Source of the DNA: Gigantopelta aegis
Taxonomy: Eukaryota; Mollusca; Gastropoda; Neomphalida; Peltospiridae
Assembly: GCF_016097555.1 (NCBI RefSeq)
Contig: NC_054702.1
Location: forward strand, 65,137,013 to 65,201,012
DNA: 64,000 nt
Reading direction: 5' to 3'
Shown: positions 1-17,406 of the stretch, in pieces
Numbering within the stretch: the stretch's first letter is position 1
How the letters are laid out: every line of letters begins with the position of its first letter
Notes under the pieces: generated by a model
Databases searched by the model: none
Told to the model about the DNA's origin: nothing
Seen by the model: the letters and a program-made list of their open reading frames with translations, nothing else
Program-made: the position numbers and the translations under genes

Positions 1-140
1 TATAGCCATCATAACTGATAGACAGATGGTAGGATGGATTAATTGATCGATCTGTCGATCGACAGATTGGTGGATGGATTGGTTGGACGGATGGTTGGTA
101 GGTCTACTGATTGATCACTCGGTTGGTTGGTTGGTTCAGG
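1..140. repeat. Degenerate GATT/GATGG/GGTT microsatellite
   Basis: The stretch is made of imperfect tetra- and pentanucleotide units (gatgg, gattg, ggtt) with no open frame. It is a decayed simple repeat at the window edge, within or upstream of the Rab-like gene's 5' introns. Confidence 0.6.
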
Positions 141-323
141 CATTGAAATCAGTCGAGAACGGTTGTTCAGGTTACCAGGAGGTTACTACATGTCAAGAAA
201 GTCGAGAACAGTACTTCGTTCTCCTCCAAATCTTATTAACTTAAAACTACACCACCTATATTTTGATCAACTGAGTGTTATTTAAATACACATACAGTAT
301 CAGTACAGTGCTAACAGTAATTT

Positions 324-511
324 CAGGGCCGTACTCTGATCAAAATCCATGGGGGGGGGGGGGGGCACTACTTTTTATAAATAAATGAAACACTATACAA
401 ATTAAACCCTGAGATGTGTATGCTATTTTCTGGAGTTAAAAAAAAAGAACAAAATGAGATTCTCAGGGGGGCAACTGCCACACACCCCTGCCCCCGGAGG
501 GTACGGCCCTG
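324..511. mobile_element. Short MITE with CAGGGCCGTAC termini
   Basis: The termini are inverted: CAGGGCCGTAC at 324 and GTACGGCCCTG ending at 511. AATTT sits directly on both sides (319-323 and 512-516), as a 5-bp target duplication. The interior holds a 16-nt G run and no coding frame. A lone terminus of the same family, with the same ATTTTGATCAGGGTACGG sequence, lies at about 45526-45561. The superfamily is not assigned. Confidence 0.6.
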
Positions 512-697
512 AATTTAAATCAGTAACAATGCACCAGTACAGCTGTGAATGGATTTTATATATAAAAGAATACTAATGGTAATATAAATGTTTTGTACCA
601 GGTTACCAGGTCTGTAGGTTTTGGTAACATGTACATGGTCGGATTGCATTTTTCGATGTCTGTTGGTTGACTGATATACTGTTATCATCTTTTTCAG

Positions 698-5875
<5,178 letters not shown>

Positions 5876-6606
5876 CATTCAACAGTGAATAATTCTGCAG
5901 AATCTACTCTCAGATCAAAGAGGCAGGGTCATTTCACATAAATAAGAGTCTCCTTTTTGATCCATGAGGAACACTTTCTTCATTGTAAATACCTTAAAAA
6001 CTAAAACAATGATTCTAACTTGTGTAAACTAGTTATTATTTCTAGGCGCAGTAATCACATAGTATACACCATCAGGCACGTATGCAGGAAGTAGTGCAGG
6101 AGGGTTGGGTCTAGACTGGCGATCGACGTTTTTAGTGATGGAGGGATCGGGTCAGGCATCCCTGGAAAATACATTCAAAAGAAATTTGTTGCTTCGAGCT
6201 GGGGCGGTTCGACTCCCACCCACCTACCAACCCTCTCTGCACACGCGTCTGGACGTTTGGTCTCTACACATTTTAGTCGTCAAATTTTTCTCCTAGAGGC
6301 ATTGTGTTCCGAATGGGACAAAAGGAGATCCTTATAAATAAGAAATGATTCGGCAGAGTAATGCAAAGCTGCACGTTAATACCCGTCCGATTGTCTGGGA
6401 CAAGTTGTTGTAGGTGTAGGATAAGTAAAACGTTCCAACAACTTATTCTACCAGACAAGTTACCTAAACATTAGAATGATATTAACAAAATTATCATTTA
6501 TTCCAGAATTTAATGCTGTGTTATGTTTAACAGTTTTGCTGTCCGTGTCTGTAATACTGCCACATACGCACAAACACGTACAGATCCACGTTTTATTGAA
6601 AAGATA

Positions 6607-6612
6607 AATAAA
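6607..6612 (+). promoter_or_regulatory. Candidate poly(A) signal for the Rab-like gene
   Basis: AATAAA lies 732 bases after the stop codon and is the first canonical hexamer I see downstream. A variant AATAAG at about 5941 could serve instead. Confidence 0.25.
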
Positions 6613-7553
6613 TCAATATATTTAGTATGTATCTATTTTCGTTAACGACGCACATTTTTCTGATGTCTCCACAACCCATTATAACTGAATCAATCACCTT
6701 CATTATTTTGGCTGAGCAGACAAATTTTTATATTAAGCTTCTAATTTTTCTAGAACGCTTTATCGCAGAGTCTTTAGGTTCTTCCATCAACATGGTATTC
6801 CAAATTCCACCCGCACACGCACACATGCACATCTTCGACTGTCCATGACTCTGTCACTGGCATCCAGTAACACGTGGGTATCTGTACGTATCTTTGCGGA
6901 AGCAGTGCGATGGCGTCTTTTCGAGAGAGAGAGAGAGAAGAAAAAAGATCAATGTATTGAGGATGTATCTGATTCTATTAATCACGCACTTCGCGGTCTG
7001 TAGTACTAACTGATTAGAACATATATGTTCTAAATAATTATAGTCGTGAAATGTGCATAGCTGTACTTAGCTGTACGTATCTGTCCTTTACTTTGCGGGT
7101 GCAATGGAATGGCGTCCTTTGTGGAAGACAACTTCAAATGTTGCTCGACTGTTTCAGACGGGACAAGTAAAATGGAGACAGACCTGTGCAACAGGATTAA
7201 TCGATGTTCAGAGTTAGTGTGGATTCCTGTATTATTAAATGTGGTGTAGTTTTATGTGGAGCGCCGCTAATATTTGTACGCTGGAAATTCACAACTATAT
7301 AGTTTTGTATGACATGGGATGGGAACTCTTTTACGTGCCCATATACAGTGAAGGTTCAGGCACGCCCATCTCGGACTTAACCTGTGATTTCACCAGTGGC
7401 CAATTCCGAGAAGGGAGGGTTTTGTATGACAAAAACTGACTTCATTTGAAGATCATTTATCTTATGCATAGTAGCAACTTGTTTTCGTAACCCACAATCG
7501 GAGACGTTCAAAGAATTGATTGTGATGAAAATTGCAATGCTGTATATATATTT
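6613..7553. other. Intergenic, no recognised gene
   Basis: AT-rich sequence with a short GA run near 6925. It contains only small open frames without family resemblance, splice pattern or repeat copies elsewhere in the window. Confidence 0.5.
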
Positions 7554-7765
7554 TAAGCTTGCTGGTGTGACGGCATTTTGAGATGAGCTCAGTCCTTTTG
7601 TTGAGATTATTTTTGTCTTTTGTTTGTAGAACACGTACAAACGAAACTCCGGCCAATGCAATCTGTGCATTGAGGAAAAGCTCGCCATCCTACAAACAAA
7701 AGACAAAAATAATCTGAACAAAGGGACTGAGCTCATGTCAAAATGCCGTCACACCAGCAAGCTTA
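7554..7765. repeat. Inverted repeat, 76-bp arms and 60-bp loop
   Basis: The arms 7554-7629 and 7690-7765 are reverse complements with about three mismatches; outer ends are TAAGCTTGCTGG and CCAGCAAGCTTA. Both arms encode the same peptide (LQTKDKNNLNK and SKCRHTSKLK), reading leftward on the minus strand and rightward on the plus strand. They are therefore two head-to-head copies of one element's 3' coding end. Confidence 0.85.
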
Positions 7766-7845
7766 AACCACGCAACCCGCAGTACATAAAAACCCTGCAA
7801 TCTATTCACCATTGTCAGCTATCTGAAGATCGTCGAAGGGCGTGA
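7630..7845 (+). pseudogene. Penelope-like element C-terminal fragment
   Basis: The plus frame reads CNLCIEEKLAILQTK, then SKCRH, and ends at TGA 7843-7845. A CxxC...CRH cluster of this form is what I know from the GIY-YIG endonuclease end of Penelope-like retroelements. About 70 codons remain; the reverse transcriptase is absent. The assignment rests on the motif alone. The other arm (7554-7629) carries a second truncated copy in reverse. Confidence 0.5.
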
Positions 7846-7885
7846 AACTCTGAGTAATAGCGTAGGACCAATGTGCAATATATAC

Positions 7886-7888
<3 letters not shown>

Positions 7889-7937
<49 letters not shown>
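7889..7937. repeat. (TA)n microsatellite
   Basis: Uninterrupted TA dinucleotides just downstream of the Penelope-like fragment. Confidence 0.9.
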
Positions 7938-7941
<4 letters not shown>

Positions 7942-8720
7942 AACTAATCTGGGGCATTTGTGGTCTAATTATTTGCCGTTTAACCGTTTTCGTCTTTTGT
8001 GTCTTATGTTATAATGTTTTATTGTTAAACGTACAGTTTACTGAACAAGTCAGATATTATGTAGTTTTTTATTATGTCCTTTTGTATATATTAAGAGTCT
8101 GGTTTCTTGTATATATGGTTTGTATCACAGTTATTGTAAAATAACATGTTATACGCATTGACTAGGGGTGGTTTAAAATGATAGAAAAATTAAACTTAAA
8201 TATATGCTACTGATATTATCAATCATTGTTTATATGTATACCCATTCCCCCATCCCTAGTCAATATGCGTAAGAATGTAGCTCAGTGGAAGAGAAGGCGC
8301 GTTTGCAGAAAAGTGTGCTGGAGGTGAGGTCTAAAGGCACGGCGGAAGCATGTAGACATTGGCATCGAGGGCGCAAAGCAAAGTTTCTAGGGGGTTCGGG
8401 GATATGCTCCCCTGTAAAATTTGGCAAACTAGATGTCCTGAAATGCAGTTTCCTGCATTCTACAAATAATATTCATCTCTGCCTTAAAATTGACTACCAA
8501 TAATATCTTTGATTCAGAGTCAGTCCACTCCCCGCTCCGCCGTTCCTGGGTCTAGACTGTGGCGAGCAAAGTGTTTAAGGATGGAGGAGAGGGTGGGTGG
8601 GGTGGTAGTGGTCAGGTCATACTTTTCCAGAAAATGCATTAAAAAAGAAGCTTCCGCCAGAGGTGTGATCTCAGAATCTATTTTCTCAGTGGACTCGGGG
8701 GTTTTTTGTTCGTCCCAACC

Positions 8721-9471
8721 CAATCTAATTAAAATTAGCTCCACTATTACACGTGGATCTAACAGCAGCCAGTTGGAGCTCATATCCACCAATCAAAACC
8801 TTACTTGCAGAATTATGCCAGTGATTTAAAAATAATTTGAAAACATTCCGAATTATCCTGAAGGTATACGACACGTTTCGTGTGAATTACGAATGCCTTA
8901 TTTAAACCAGCAGAACTAATTTTAATTTTAACAACACTGCGTAGTCTCCAGTGTCCAAGTTACATTTCGTCTGTAAATAATAATTTAAATATTGACCAAT
9001 CACACTTCGCCTTTTATAACGTTATTTGGGAGCATACAAATTCTAAAAATATCGGGCGAGTCTATTTTTGTGGCCGCAGTACAGCGAACCATACCAATAC
9101 GTACGGGATGGGTTATCAGTCTTCAATATTACATTACAAATTATTTATTTATTAAAAAAACTAAAAACTAAATCAGTCTTCAGTTTTACATTACAAATTA
9201 TTTATTTTATAAAAAAAAAAAAAAAAAAAATAAAAAATCAGTCTTCAGTTTTACATTATAAATTATTTATTTTATAAAATAAAACATGTTTTAAGGCATT
9301 CGTAATTCACACGAAACATGTTGTATACCCTCAGGATAATTCGGAATGTTTTCAAATTATTTTTAAATCACTGGCATGATTCTGCAAGTAAGGTTTTGAT
9401 TGGTGGACATGAGCTCCAACTGGCTGCTGTTAGATTCACATGTAATAGTGGAGCTAATTTTAATTAGATTG
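8721..9471. mobile_element. Foldback MITE, 9-bp TSD, copy 1 (751 bp)
   Basis: It starts CAATCTAATTAAAATTAG and ends CTAATTTTAATTAGATTG, with inverted ends of roughly 110-130 bp. It is flanked by perfect 9-bp duplications GTCCCAACC at 8712-8720 and 9472-9480. The middle holds three repeats of a TACAAATTATTTATT-type segment separated by A runs, which makes this the longest copy. It has no coding frame. A 9-bp duplication with long inverted ends fits Mutator-like (MULE) non-autonomous elements; that is an inference. Confidence 0.85.
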
Positions 9472-10127
9472 GTCCCAACCAGTGCTCGTATCTGTGGTTG
9501 TGTGTGGGCAAACCATAAATTACTGGATTTATCTCCAGGTATGTTCATTATTTAGTTTCTATTTTAATACTAATTAATTTGTTCTTTAATACCACATGTA
9601 ATAATTATTTAAAGCAATAAATTGTTTTTAGTTTTGCAGTTAACTTGCGTCTCTGTTCCCTCATCTCATAATAGTTGAATTGGACTATATTATAGGCACG
9701 AATACTCGGAGAGACAGACGATTGGTCAAATGGACAGACAGACAGACGTGTATACAGATGCAAGCATAGGCCTACTGGTGTGAATCGGACGTAGAAAGCG
9801 TGCGGTTGCCTTAATATAATGAGCGCCTTGTATTACATGCATACTTAAACCAGAGGCATGTTCTGTTTTTTGCGCGTAACATTCGAGGAAATGATACGAT
9901 GTAAGACGATGGTACTAGTCAAATTATTCGCTAGCGCTCAGACTCCTGAACACAAATAAGCTTAGAGCTCTTCGATTAGAAGGGAAAGAACTCGTCATGG
10001 TTCTTTTGGTTTATTAAGCGAGTGTTCTTAATTGTCTCCCTTGGAATGAATGGACGTTAAATATCGACACCCCAGCAGTCACTAAAATGGATCATTGGGT
10101 GCCAAACATTTTATTTCATTTCAGCAT

Positions 10128-10355
10128 ATTTTTGTGCTTATATCCAATTAAGGTTCAAGCACGCTGCCACCTCAGCTATCTGGGCTGTCTGTCTAGGTTA
10201 GTGGTTAGTGAGAGAGAGGAGAGTGTAGTTGTCTTACACTTGCCCATTGAAATCATCAAAACTCGGTCTTGGTGGGAGCCGGTACCGGGCTGCGAACCCT
10301 GTACCTACCAGCCTTATGTCTGATGGCTTAACCACGACACCACCGAGGCCGGTTA
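10128..10355 (-). mobile_element. SINE-C copy
   Basis: Minus-strand copy with the head GGCCTCGGTGGTGTCGTGG, a GGTTCGCAGCCC B-box-like site and the AATTGGATATAAGCAC tail. It directly abuts the TTAA MITE that follows. Confidence 0.8.
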
Positions 10356-10362
10356 TACTTAT

Positions 10363-10769
10363 TTAAAGGGACAGGCCCTAGTTTTTAAAGACTAAGGCAT
10401 ATTGTTTTCACTATTAGAGCCGTTTATGACCACCGAAAGAATACGTTACTTCTATTGTATTGCTTAGATTATCCATTTCTGAACAACCGATGTGTTTCTG
10501 GTCATCCCGGTGTTCTAATACCACAAAATGCATTTTTTTCTTCATATTTTTAAAAACGCACGTGCGTCTGAGAAGTAACGGTTATGGAGTCGCGTTTTTG
10601 TCTATTTTTAAGGGTATTTCAACGTCACAGACTCTTGTTTCACATTGTTGTATCCAAATGTGTTGCAGGTTTGTAAATTAACAAAACAGTTTCCATTTTT
10701 ACGGGTTGAAACTAGGGTCTAGGTGAAAAATATTCCTTAGTGTTTAAAAACTAGGGTATGTCCCTTTAA
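10363..10769. mobile_element. TTAA-flanked MITE, short copy (407 bp)
   Basis: Ends are TTAAAGGGACAGGCCCTAG and CTAGGGTATGTCCCTTTAA; the inverted ends extend into GTTTTTAAA/TTTAAAAAC. The interior matches the copy at 4533-5373. It has no coding frame. Confidence 0.75.
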
Positions 10770-11522
10770 GCTTAGCTTTCGGTTAGAAGGGAAAGAACTC
10801 GTCATTGTTCTTTTGGTTTAGGTCTCACTACACAGATCACTTTCGGGTGAGAGTTCATTGATCACGGTCCACTATAGTTCCTAATTGTGACACATGTTAT
10901 GGTTCACATATTCACTTCTAGGAAATGGTGAAGAATTAAAACAATATGTATGTTTAATGGTAAGCCTTCTGGCTGTATTTTACCCATGTTATTTTGTAAT
11001 ATTGTGCATCGATATAAATAAATGCTTATATAATGTATGTTCGCAATGGTATATGTTGTTAGTGCCAATGAGAACCCGTTCTATTGGCAATCTTTGTTTG
11101 AAAGTGGGCAATTTAACATGGGTTTCAATGGCAGATGACATCTGTATAGTGAGACCTTATTAAGCGAGTGTTTTTAATTGTCTCACTTGGAATAAATGAA
11201 CGTTAAATATCCCTACTTCATCAGTTAGGGAAATGGATCACTGGGTACAAAATCGGTGCGCTTATTGTAGCCAGGTGGGGTGGGGGTGGGTGGAGGTGGC
11301 ATGGGCCCTTTGCCCCTCCCAACCACGCTTCTTTTTCCCCATCACCTTTTATATTTGCCTGTCACCTCATAACACGTGTAAAAGACAGTGGGTGTCTCCT
11401 CCCCCAGTATAACATCCTGGCTGCGTTAATAAATCACTGAACAAAAGCTAATAAAAATGTTTTGATCAAACCCTCAAAACACAGTATAGGGAGCTGTGGT
11501 AAATAAAAAATATCAGAATAGT

Positions 11523-11604
11523 CAATCTGATTGAAGTTAGCTCTACTGGTTTACCAGGTAATAGGCCTAGTTATTAACCAGTGGAGCTAATTTTAATCAG
11601 ATTG
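11523..11604. mobile_element. 82-bp miniature foldback element
   Basis: It begins CAATCTGATTGAAGTTAGCTC and ends GAGCTAATTTTAATCAGATTG, so it has the same terminal sequence as the 9-bp-TSD foldback MITE with almost no interior. No flanking duplication is visible. Confidence 0.55.
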
Positions 11605-11696
11605 GGCATTAATGTATAATTTTTAACCTAGCGGAGATGCGGAATGGAACGTCATTCCAGATGTGACCAAACGTCATCCAAGACTATAGAAACCTA

Positions 11697-11918
11697 CTTT
11701 TGTTCAACGATACCACTAGAGCACATTGATCTATTAATCATCGGCTATTGGATGTCAAACATTTGGTAATTTTGACATATAGTCTTAGAGAGAAAACCAG
11801 CTAAATGTTTTCCATTAGTAGCAAGGGGTCTTTTATATCCGCCATTCCACAGATAGGATAGCACATACCACGGGCTTTGATATACCAGTCGTGGTGCACT
11901 GTCTAGAACGAGAAATAT
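11697..11918 (-). mobile_element. SINE-A copy (type-2 tail), head truncated
   Basis: Minus-strand copy: the tail lies at 11697 (TGTTCAACGATACCACTAGA), then the conserved core and the GTGCACCACGACTGG segment. It stops before the tRNA-like head. Confidence 0.8.
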
Positions 11919-12689
11919 ACTTCAGCTGTGATACATTACACGGACAATGACACTCGAGATCCACTGTCAGGCCTCATTCTGAAATGTATTCATGTTCCAG
12001 GAATGTTTTGAGAACCTGTTATATAACACACTGAAAATTCAAACAAAAACAGTCTAGGGAGCACTGTAGTACGTTGATGGTAGACAATGTTGATGGCTTA
12101 CTTTTGTGTAATAAGTAGGTCAAGTTTTACTGAATGGCTTACAATTGACTTGTTTAATTGTTTCCATGTGATCAATGAATGATATTAAATGGATATATGT
12201 GAAGAAAAATTAAGCATATATTTAAAAAACAATCAAAAACAAACCAGAATCACGCAGCATGGCAGCATTCGACCACTAATACTGAGACATCTTGCATTTA
12301 AAACATGTCATCTGGATACTTTCCCGTGCATTAGGACAAAAGGATTCGTTTTGAACTGCAGGTACATTCTTCTGGCTGATAATGCTGTTTAACATCTACG
12401 CAATAGTCTAGTCAAAATATGGTCGGACCAAAAACAAATTGCAATAGAATGTTTTTCTTCACAATTCATCTTAGTGATGTTCCTTGAACAACAATAGAAA
12501 TCCACAAAAATCGTCCATGGGAAAATGTGCCTAATCTAAAATGGTGGCCAGCTTATTGAATTTTCCAATATGTAGTTATGGAATTTAGAGAATATTTTGG
12601 ATTCAACCGATTAAGGATCGAGTATGAAATCAATAATAGATCTTCATGGGAAATGTTAACTAATACTTTTGTCGGCAGATCCAGGGTTT

Positions 12690-13185
12690 AAATATATATA
12701 TATATATATCTTCTTCTCGTTCGGTTTCATATGCTCACTAAGTTGTGCTGCATCAATGAACTGGATTGCCCCATAGATTTTCTTTGATGCTCTTTTCTTC
12801 TGGCCAGATGTTTTGCATGTTTTGGTGGAGAGTGCAGCTTTGAAGAACGTGTTCTGGTGTCTGAGATCCACTGTTGCAAGGACATTCTCCTATATGTTTG
12901 AGCCTTAGGCGATGGAGGTGAGCCTTTAGTCTACACTGTCCAGTCCTGAGTCTGAAAATTTGGACTTGCTGTTTTCTTTCCGGGTGCCACATTGGGTCCG
13001 ATGGGTATGTACTACCTGTTCTGGATTTCCAAATGTTTTCATATCTTCTTTTGATGAGTGTTTCATCATAGGACATCCGATGTAGATACTGTGGCTTTTG
13101 ACAGCCTTCTTTTGCTAATTGGTCGACTTTCTCATTTCCGATAATGCCACCTTGAGCAGGAATCCATTGTGTGTGTATATATAAT
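12690..13185 (-). pseudogene. Non-LTR retrotransposon RNase H fragment
   Basis: The minus frame reads IHTQWIPAQGGIIGNEKVDQ, the last part of a retroelement RNase H domain (normally WIPAHxGIxGNExAD). A C-terminal segment follows with RLRTGQCRLKAHLHRL, a CPCN...TPEHVLQSC cysteine cluster and LWGNPV. The reading then moves to another minus frame (GAIQFIDAAQL), so there is a frameshift near 12770. Everything upstream of RNase H is missing; (TA)n/(TACA)n repeats replace it at about 13180-13245. Confidence 0.75.
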
Positions 13186-13384
13186 AAACTGTATATAATA
13201 ATATAGATAGATAGATACATACATATACATACATACATACATACACAACAAAAAGCCAGAAAAAAGGCGGCACTTTAATACATTTAGGGGGAAGGATCCT
13301 CTGGTCCCTCTGCCTTGGATCCGCCTCTGATTATTTCTATAGTGTAGGTCATGTATGTAATATATGTAAAATATGCTGTGGTTT

Positions 13385-13672
13385 GGGGCGGAACGCCGTC
13401 CAGTGGTAAAGCGCTCGCTTGATGCGCGCTCGGACTAGGATCGATCCCCGTCGGTGGGCCTATTGGACTAGCCAGTGTACCACGACTGATATATCAAAGG
13501 CCGTGGTATGACCTACCTGTGGGGTGGTGCATATAAAAGATCCCTTGCTACGAATGGAAAAATGTAGCAGGATTTCTCTCTAAGATTATATGTCAAAATT
13601 ACCAAATGTTTGACATCCAATAGCCAATGATTAATAAATCAATGTGCTCTAATGGTGTCTTTAAACAAAACA
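13385..13672 (+). mobile_element. SINE-A, full-length type-2-tail copy
   Basis: The tRNA-like head (CCAGTGGTAAAGCGCTCGCT, B box GGATCGATCC) is followed by the CAAAGGCCGTGGTATG segment, the AAAGATCCCTTGCT core and the type-2 tail ending GTCTTTAAACAAAACAA. It is the best reference copy of this subtype here. Confidence 0.85.
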
Positions 13673-13732
13673 ATAGTTTTTTGCTGTGGATTTTGTTTTC
13701 CTGTGTAGGCAAAGGAAACCTATGAAAGCGTT

Positions 13733-13935
13733 TTGTGTTTAATGACACCACTATAGCTCATTGCATAATTATTAATCGACTACTGGATGTCAAACAGTTG
13801 ATAATTTTGATTTCTGTAACGGATCTTTTACATGCACTTTCCCCACAGACAGGACAGCACATACCACGGCCTTTGATATACCAGTCGTGGGGCACTGATT
13901 GGGACGAGCAACAAAAAATAAAGAATTGGTTCGCA
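13733..13935 (-). mobile_element. SINE-A copy (type-2 tail), diverged
   Basis: Minus-strand copy, tail first (TTTAATGACACCACTATAG), then the ACAGACAGGACAGCACATAC and TTTGATATACCAGTCGTGG segments. The head is degraded. Confidence 0.75.
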
Positions 13936-14195
13936 TAGGAAATTTGATCCCCGGTGAACACGACAGTATGTGCATAGTCCTAATAATGTAAGTATTTCCA
14001 AATATATTATATGTTCTAACGGACTGTACAATCGAAAGTTGATCGATTGGTACCAATCGATTATAAGCGATGATCTATGATAAAAATTTCAACCGATTCC
14101 CACACTCTTTTAAACTACGGCCGCGTAGTGTCTAACTTAGTTTATGTTGGCACTGTCTAAGTCCCAGATTCTGTACTGACGTTATTTCTAGTTGT

Positions 14196-14352
14196 CTGTG
14201 GGGGAAAATGTATATAAAAGATCCCTTGCTGCATTAGGAAAAAGGTAGCTGGTTTCCTCTGATGACTACGTGTCAGAATTACCAAATGCTTGACATCCCA
14301 TAGCCGATGATTAATTAATCAATGTGCTCCAGTGGTGTCGTTAAACAACAAA
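14196..14352 (+). mobile_element. SINE-A 3' half (type-2 tail)
   Basis: From GTCTGTGGGGGAAAATGTAT through AAAGATCCCTTGCTGC to GTGGTGTCGTTAAACAA. The tRNA-like head is missing. Confidence 0.75.
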
Positions 14353-15305
14353 CACACATGGTTTAGACAAAGAAACAAAACAAAAATAGATGGCGGTCTG
14401 CAAGGTTGCTTGGTAACATGACAGTTATTATTAATATTCCTGTATAACTGTGGCGTTTCGCGACAGCAGACCACAAATTAGGAAGACAGTTGGAAAGTTA
14501 ATTAAACAATACCTGCCTGCTAATCAATAAAAAGGAGAGCCTCTACAACGGTAGCAATGTTTGAACTTGTACTATCGACCATGTGTTGTAATTACTAAGC
14601 GTTAGACATGTAAAGGGAGTACTAAACTAAATAACATCCGGCTGGGTCAACGTTCGTGGTGTTTTTAATATTGAAGTGAATACCGAATACCACACGTCCT
14701 GTGTTTGGTGATAAATATGAGTGTGTTGGTTGTAAAAAAAACAAAAAAACAAACACACACAAAAAACAAGTTTCACCTGAGCAAAACATGTATGCAATTT
14801 TATTTCATCTAGTACCACTGTGTCAAGTAGCCGTGTGCTTGAAACATGTATAGGGTACCTATAAAAAAAAGTACTCGAATTTTGTGCGGAACTAAGGTAG
14901 TCATAGACGCTACCCGTTATTTCAGAAATGAGCAGCTTGACCCCAAATATTTTCCGATTCACTTTAAGGGTGAGGGGTGGTAGTATTTATATCCGTGGCG
15001 TTTATATCGATTGATACGCTGCAGGTAGGAGTTTTAGCCACATATGTTACTATTGTCGGATATGGGATTTTATTTGGTAGTATACACCCTAAAAGCCACT
15101 GGTTAAACAATGCACTGAGTGTCGTTGCAGGAATATTATTTTTCTTTATTAGACCGTCAGCATGTTTAAGGGTGCTGTCACAGCTATACTGATTGCTGGG
15201 ATACCAAGTAAAGTCCTTCACTTTCGTAGTTGTGGACAACATATTATGTTATTCCTGTGTTAAATACAGAGGTACCTACCTGGTGCATTGATACTAAAGC
15301 AAAGT

Positions 15306-15655
15306 TTGTTTTATTTAACGACGCCACTAGAGCACATTGATTTTTATCTTACCGGCTATTGGACGTCAAACATATGGTCATTCTGACACTGTTTTTCTTA
15401 GATGAAACCCGCTGTCGCCACATAGGCTACTCTTTTACGACAGGCAGCAAGGGATCTTTCATTTGCGCTTCCCACAGGCAGGATAGTTATGGATCACTGG
15501 TCGGTGCAAGTGATTTTACACCTACCCAGTGAGCCTTGCGGAGCACTCACTCAGGGTTTGAAGCCAGTATCTGGATTAAAAATCCCATGCCTCGACTGGG
15601 ATCCGAACCCAGTACCTACCAGCCTGTAGACCGATGGTCTAACCACGACGCCGTC
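15306..15655 (-). mobile_element. SINE-B copy
   Basis: On the minus strand the head reads GGCGTCGTGGTTAGACC with a B box of GGTTCGGATCCCAG. It is followed by GAGTGAGTGCTCCGCAAGG and then the same core as SINE-A. The tail here mixes type-1 and type-2 features. Sister copies are at 24955-25346 and 59491-59862. Confidence 0.8.
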
Positions 15656-15721
15656 CATTGATACTAGTTAATATCTTCATAAAATACATTATAACACTAT
15701 AATCATGTTTTGTTTCCGTTT

Positions 15722-15976
15722 GGGCGGGCCGTAGCTCAGTGGTAAAGCGCTTGCTCGATGCGCGGTCGGTCTGGGATCGATCCTCATCGGTTGGCCCATT
15801 GGGCTATTTCTCGTTACAGCCAGTGCACCTCAACTGGTATATCAAAGGCCGTGGTAATACTACCCTGTTTGTGTGATGGTGCATATAAAAGATCCCTTGT
15901 TGCTAATCGAAAAGTGTAGCCCATGAGGTGGCGACATCGGGTTTCCTCTCTCAATACCTGTGTGGTCCTTAACCAT

Positions 15977-15979
<3 letters not shown>
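15722..15979 (+). mobile_element. SINE-A copy, tail replaced by a TC tract
   Basis: Head GCGGGCCGTAGCTCAGTGG, B box GGATCGATCC, core, and tail up to CTTAACCATATGTCT. At that point (TC)n takes over instead of the expected GACGCCATATAACC. Confidence 0.8.
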
Positions 15980-16202
<223 letters not shown>

Positions 16203-16204
16203 AT

Positions 16205-16372
16205 GCACGTTCTTCTCTTTCGTACTCAAGCTTTTTAAAAGCTAATTGTTGTTCCACACTTAACTCATTTATCTCTATCTCTGGAACAATCTCACTGTCT
16301 TCCATAACAGGCCTATCACCAAAAACTTCCTGGATAATAATTGTCTTTATATCACCTAAGGTTTTAGCTGAT
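16205..16372 (-). pseudogene. Gag-like retroelement fragment (tentative)
   Basis: The minus frame reads TLGDIKTIIIQEVFGDR, EIEINELSVEQQLAFKKLEY and EREERALDRER before running into the (RE)n of the microsatellite. The charged coiled-coil style resembles gag-type proteins of animal retroelements, but I recognise no defining motif. Upstream the frame is cut by a SINE-A remnant. It could also be an exon of an unknown gene. Confidence 0.3.
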
Positions 16373-16384
16373 GTTAAATCTTTT

Positions 16385-16472
16385 ATGCACCATTTCACAG
16401 ACAGAATAGCACATACCACGGCCTTTGTTACACCAGTTGTGGCTGGCTGGAACGAGAAATAGTCCAATGGGT
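16385..16472 (-). mobile_element. SINE-A central fragment
   Basis: Contains ACAGACAGAATAGCACATAC, CACGGCCTTTG and GGCTGGAACGAGAAATAG in minus orientation. Both ends are missing. Confidence 0.7.
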
Positions 16473-17284
16473 ATCTTTCAGTCGAGCACTGAGGAATGAC
16501 CCCCTCCTCCTCTCTAATGTTTGCGGACCCAATTTCAACAAAACTGACCAAAATCATATAGGCTTGTGTTATGTTTATACTTTGTAATCCCATATTATAG
16601 CAAGTAGAGACATGTCACATTATTTTACATCACCCACTATTGATAAAGAAATAAATGAGTCTGCCACTTATAACCTAAGAGATCGCAAATGTTCAGCAGA
16701 AAATTCTTTATTTAATTAAAATACGTGTTCTGGTTGAAGAATCGCCTATAAGTCAAGTCTACACGCATAAAATACGCCGCGGCTGTCTTTCTGTTGTTTT
16801 GTGAACCGAATTCAGCAGAATCGTTTCCCTGTTTACGTCATCACAGCCAGTAAACGTCGTGACCTTTTGAAATGTTAGCATATTCGTGTCCAAGTTGATG
16901 GATTGAGTAGGTCTCTATGGGAAACGCGGATGGTTTATTTGACACTGTGTATGAAAACAGTCGTATTCCACTGGCAACAGATCGATACGGACATTCAACC
17001 ACAGGTTTGATGAGACCTTTTTTTATGTGTATCGGGTCTCAAGTTAATATCTGTTCAAAGTATGTTCAAGGCTGCCTTGTACTAAATTAAAGAGTTCCGG
17101 GTCAAAAAAGTTTGAGGTGCATCGTCAACTATTTACGAAGTAAAGACAGCTGCGGTTTTGATTGGTAGTAATATATGTGGTATTAATTAGTGATGCAAAT
17201 GTTATTATCTATTAGTAATAAATTAATACACTTTTAATTGGAATACATTTGTTTTGTAGTATATACTAGAAATTGAAAATTGAT

Positions 17285-17406
<122 letters not shown>

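Noticed and set aside
1..690. A missing P-loop exon of the Rab-like gene inside the window
   Set aside because: I searched for GxxxxGK(S/T) codons with a following donor in all plus frames and found none, so the exon must lie upstream.
13385..13460. SINE heads as genuine tRNA genes
   Set aside because: The A and B boxes are present, but no full cloverleaf with a matching acceptor stem is seen. Each head continues into the SINE core in many copies.
14964..15242. Overlapping plus and minus frames (71 and 92 codons) as a small gene
   Set aside because: There is no motif, no splice border and no repeat copy. The hydrophobic plus frame is explained by TA/TT-rich composition.
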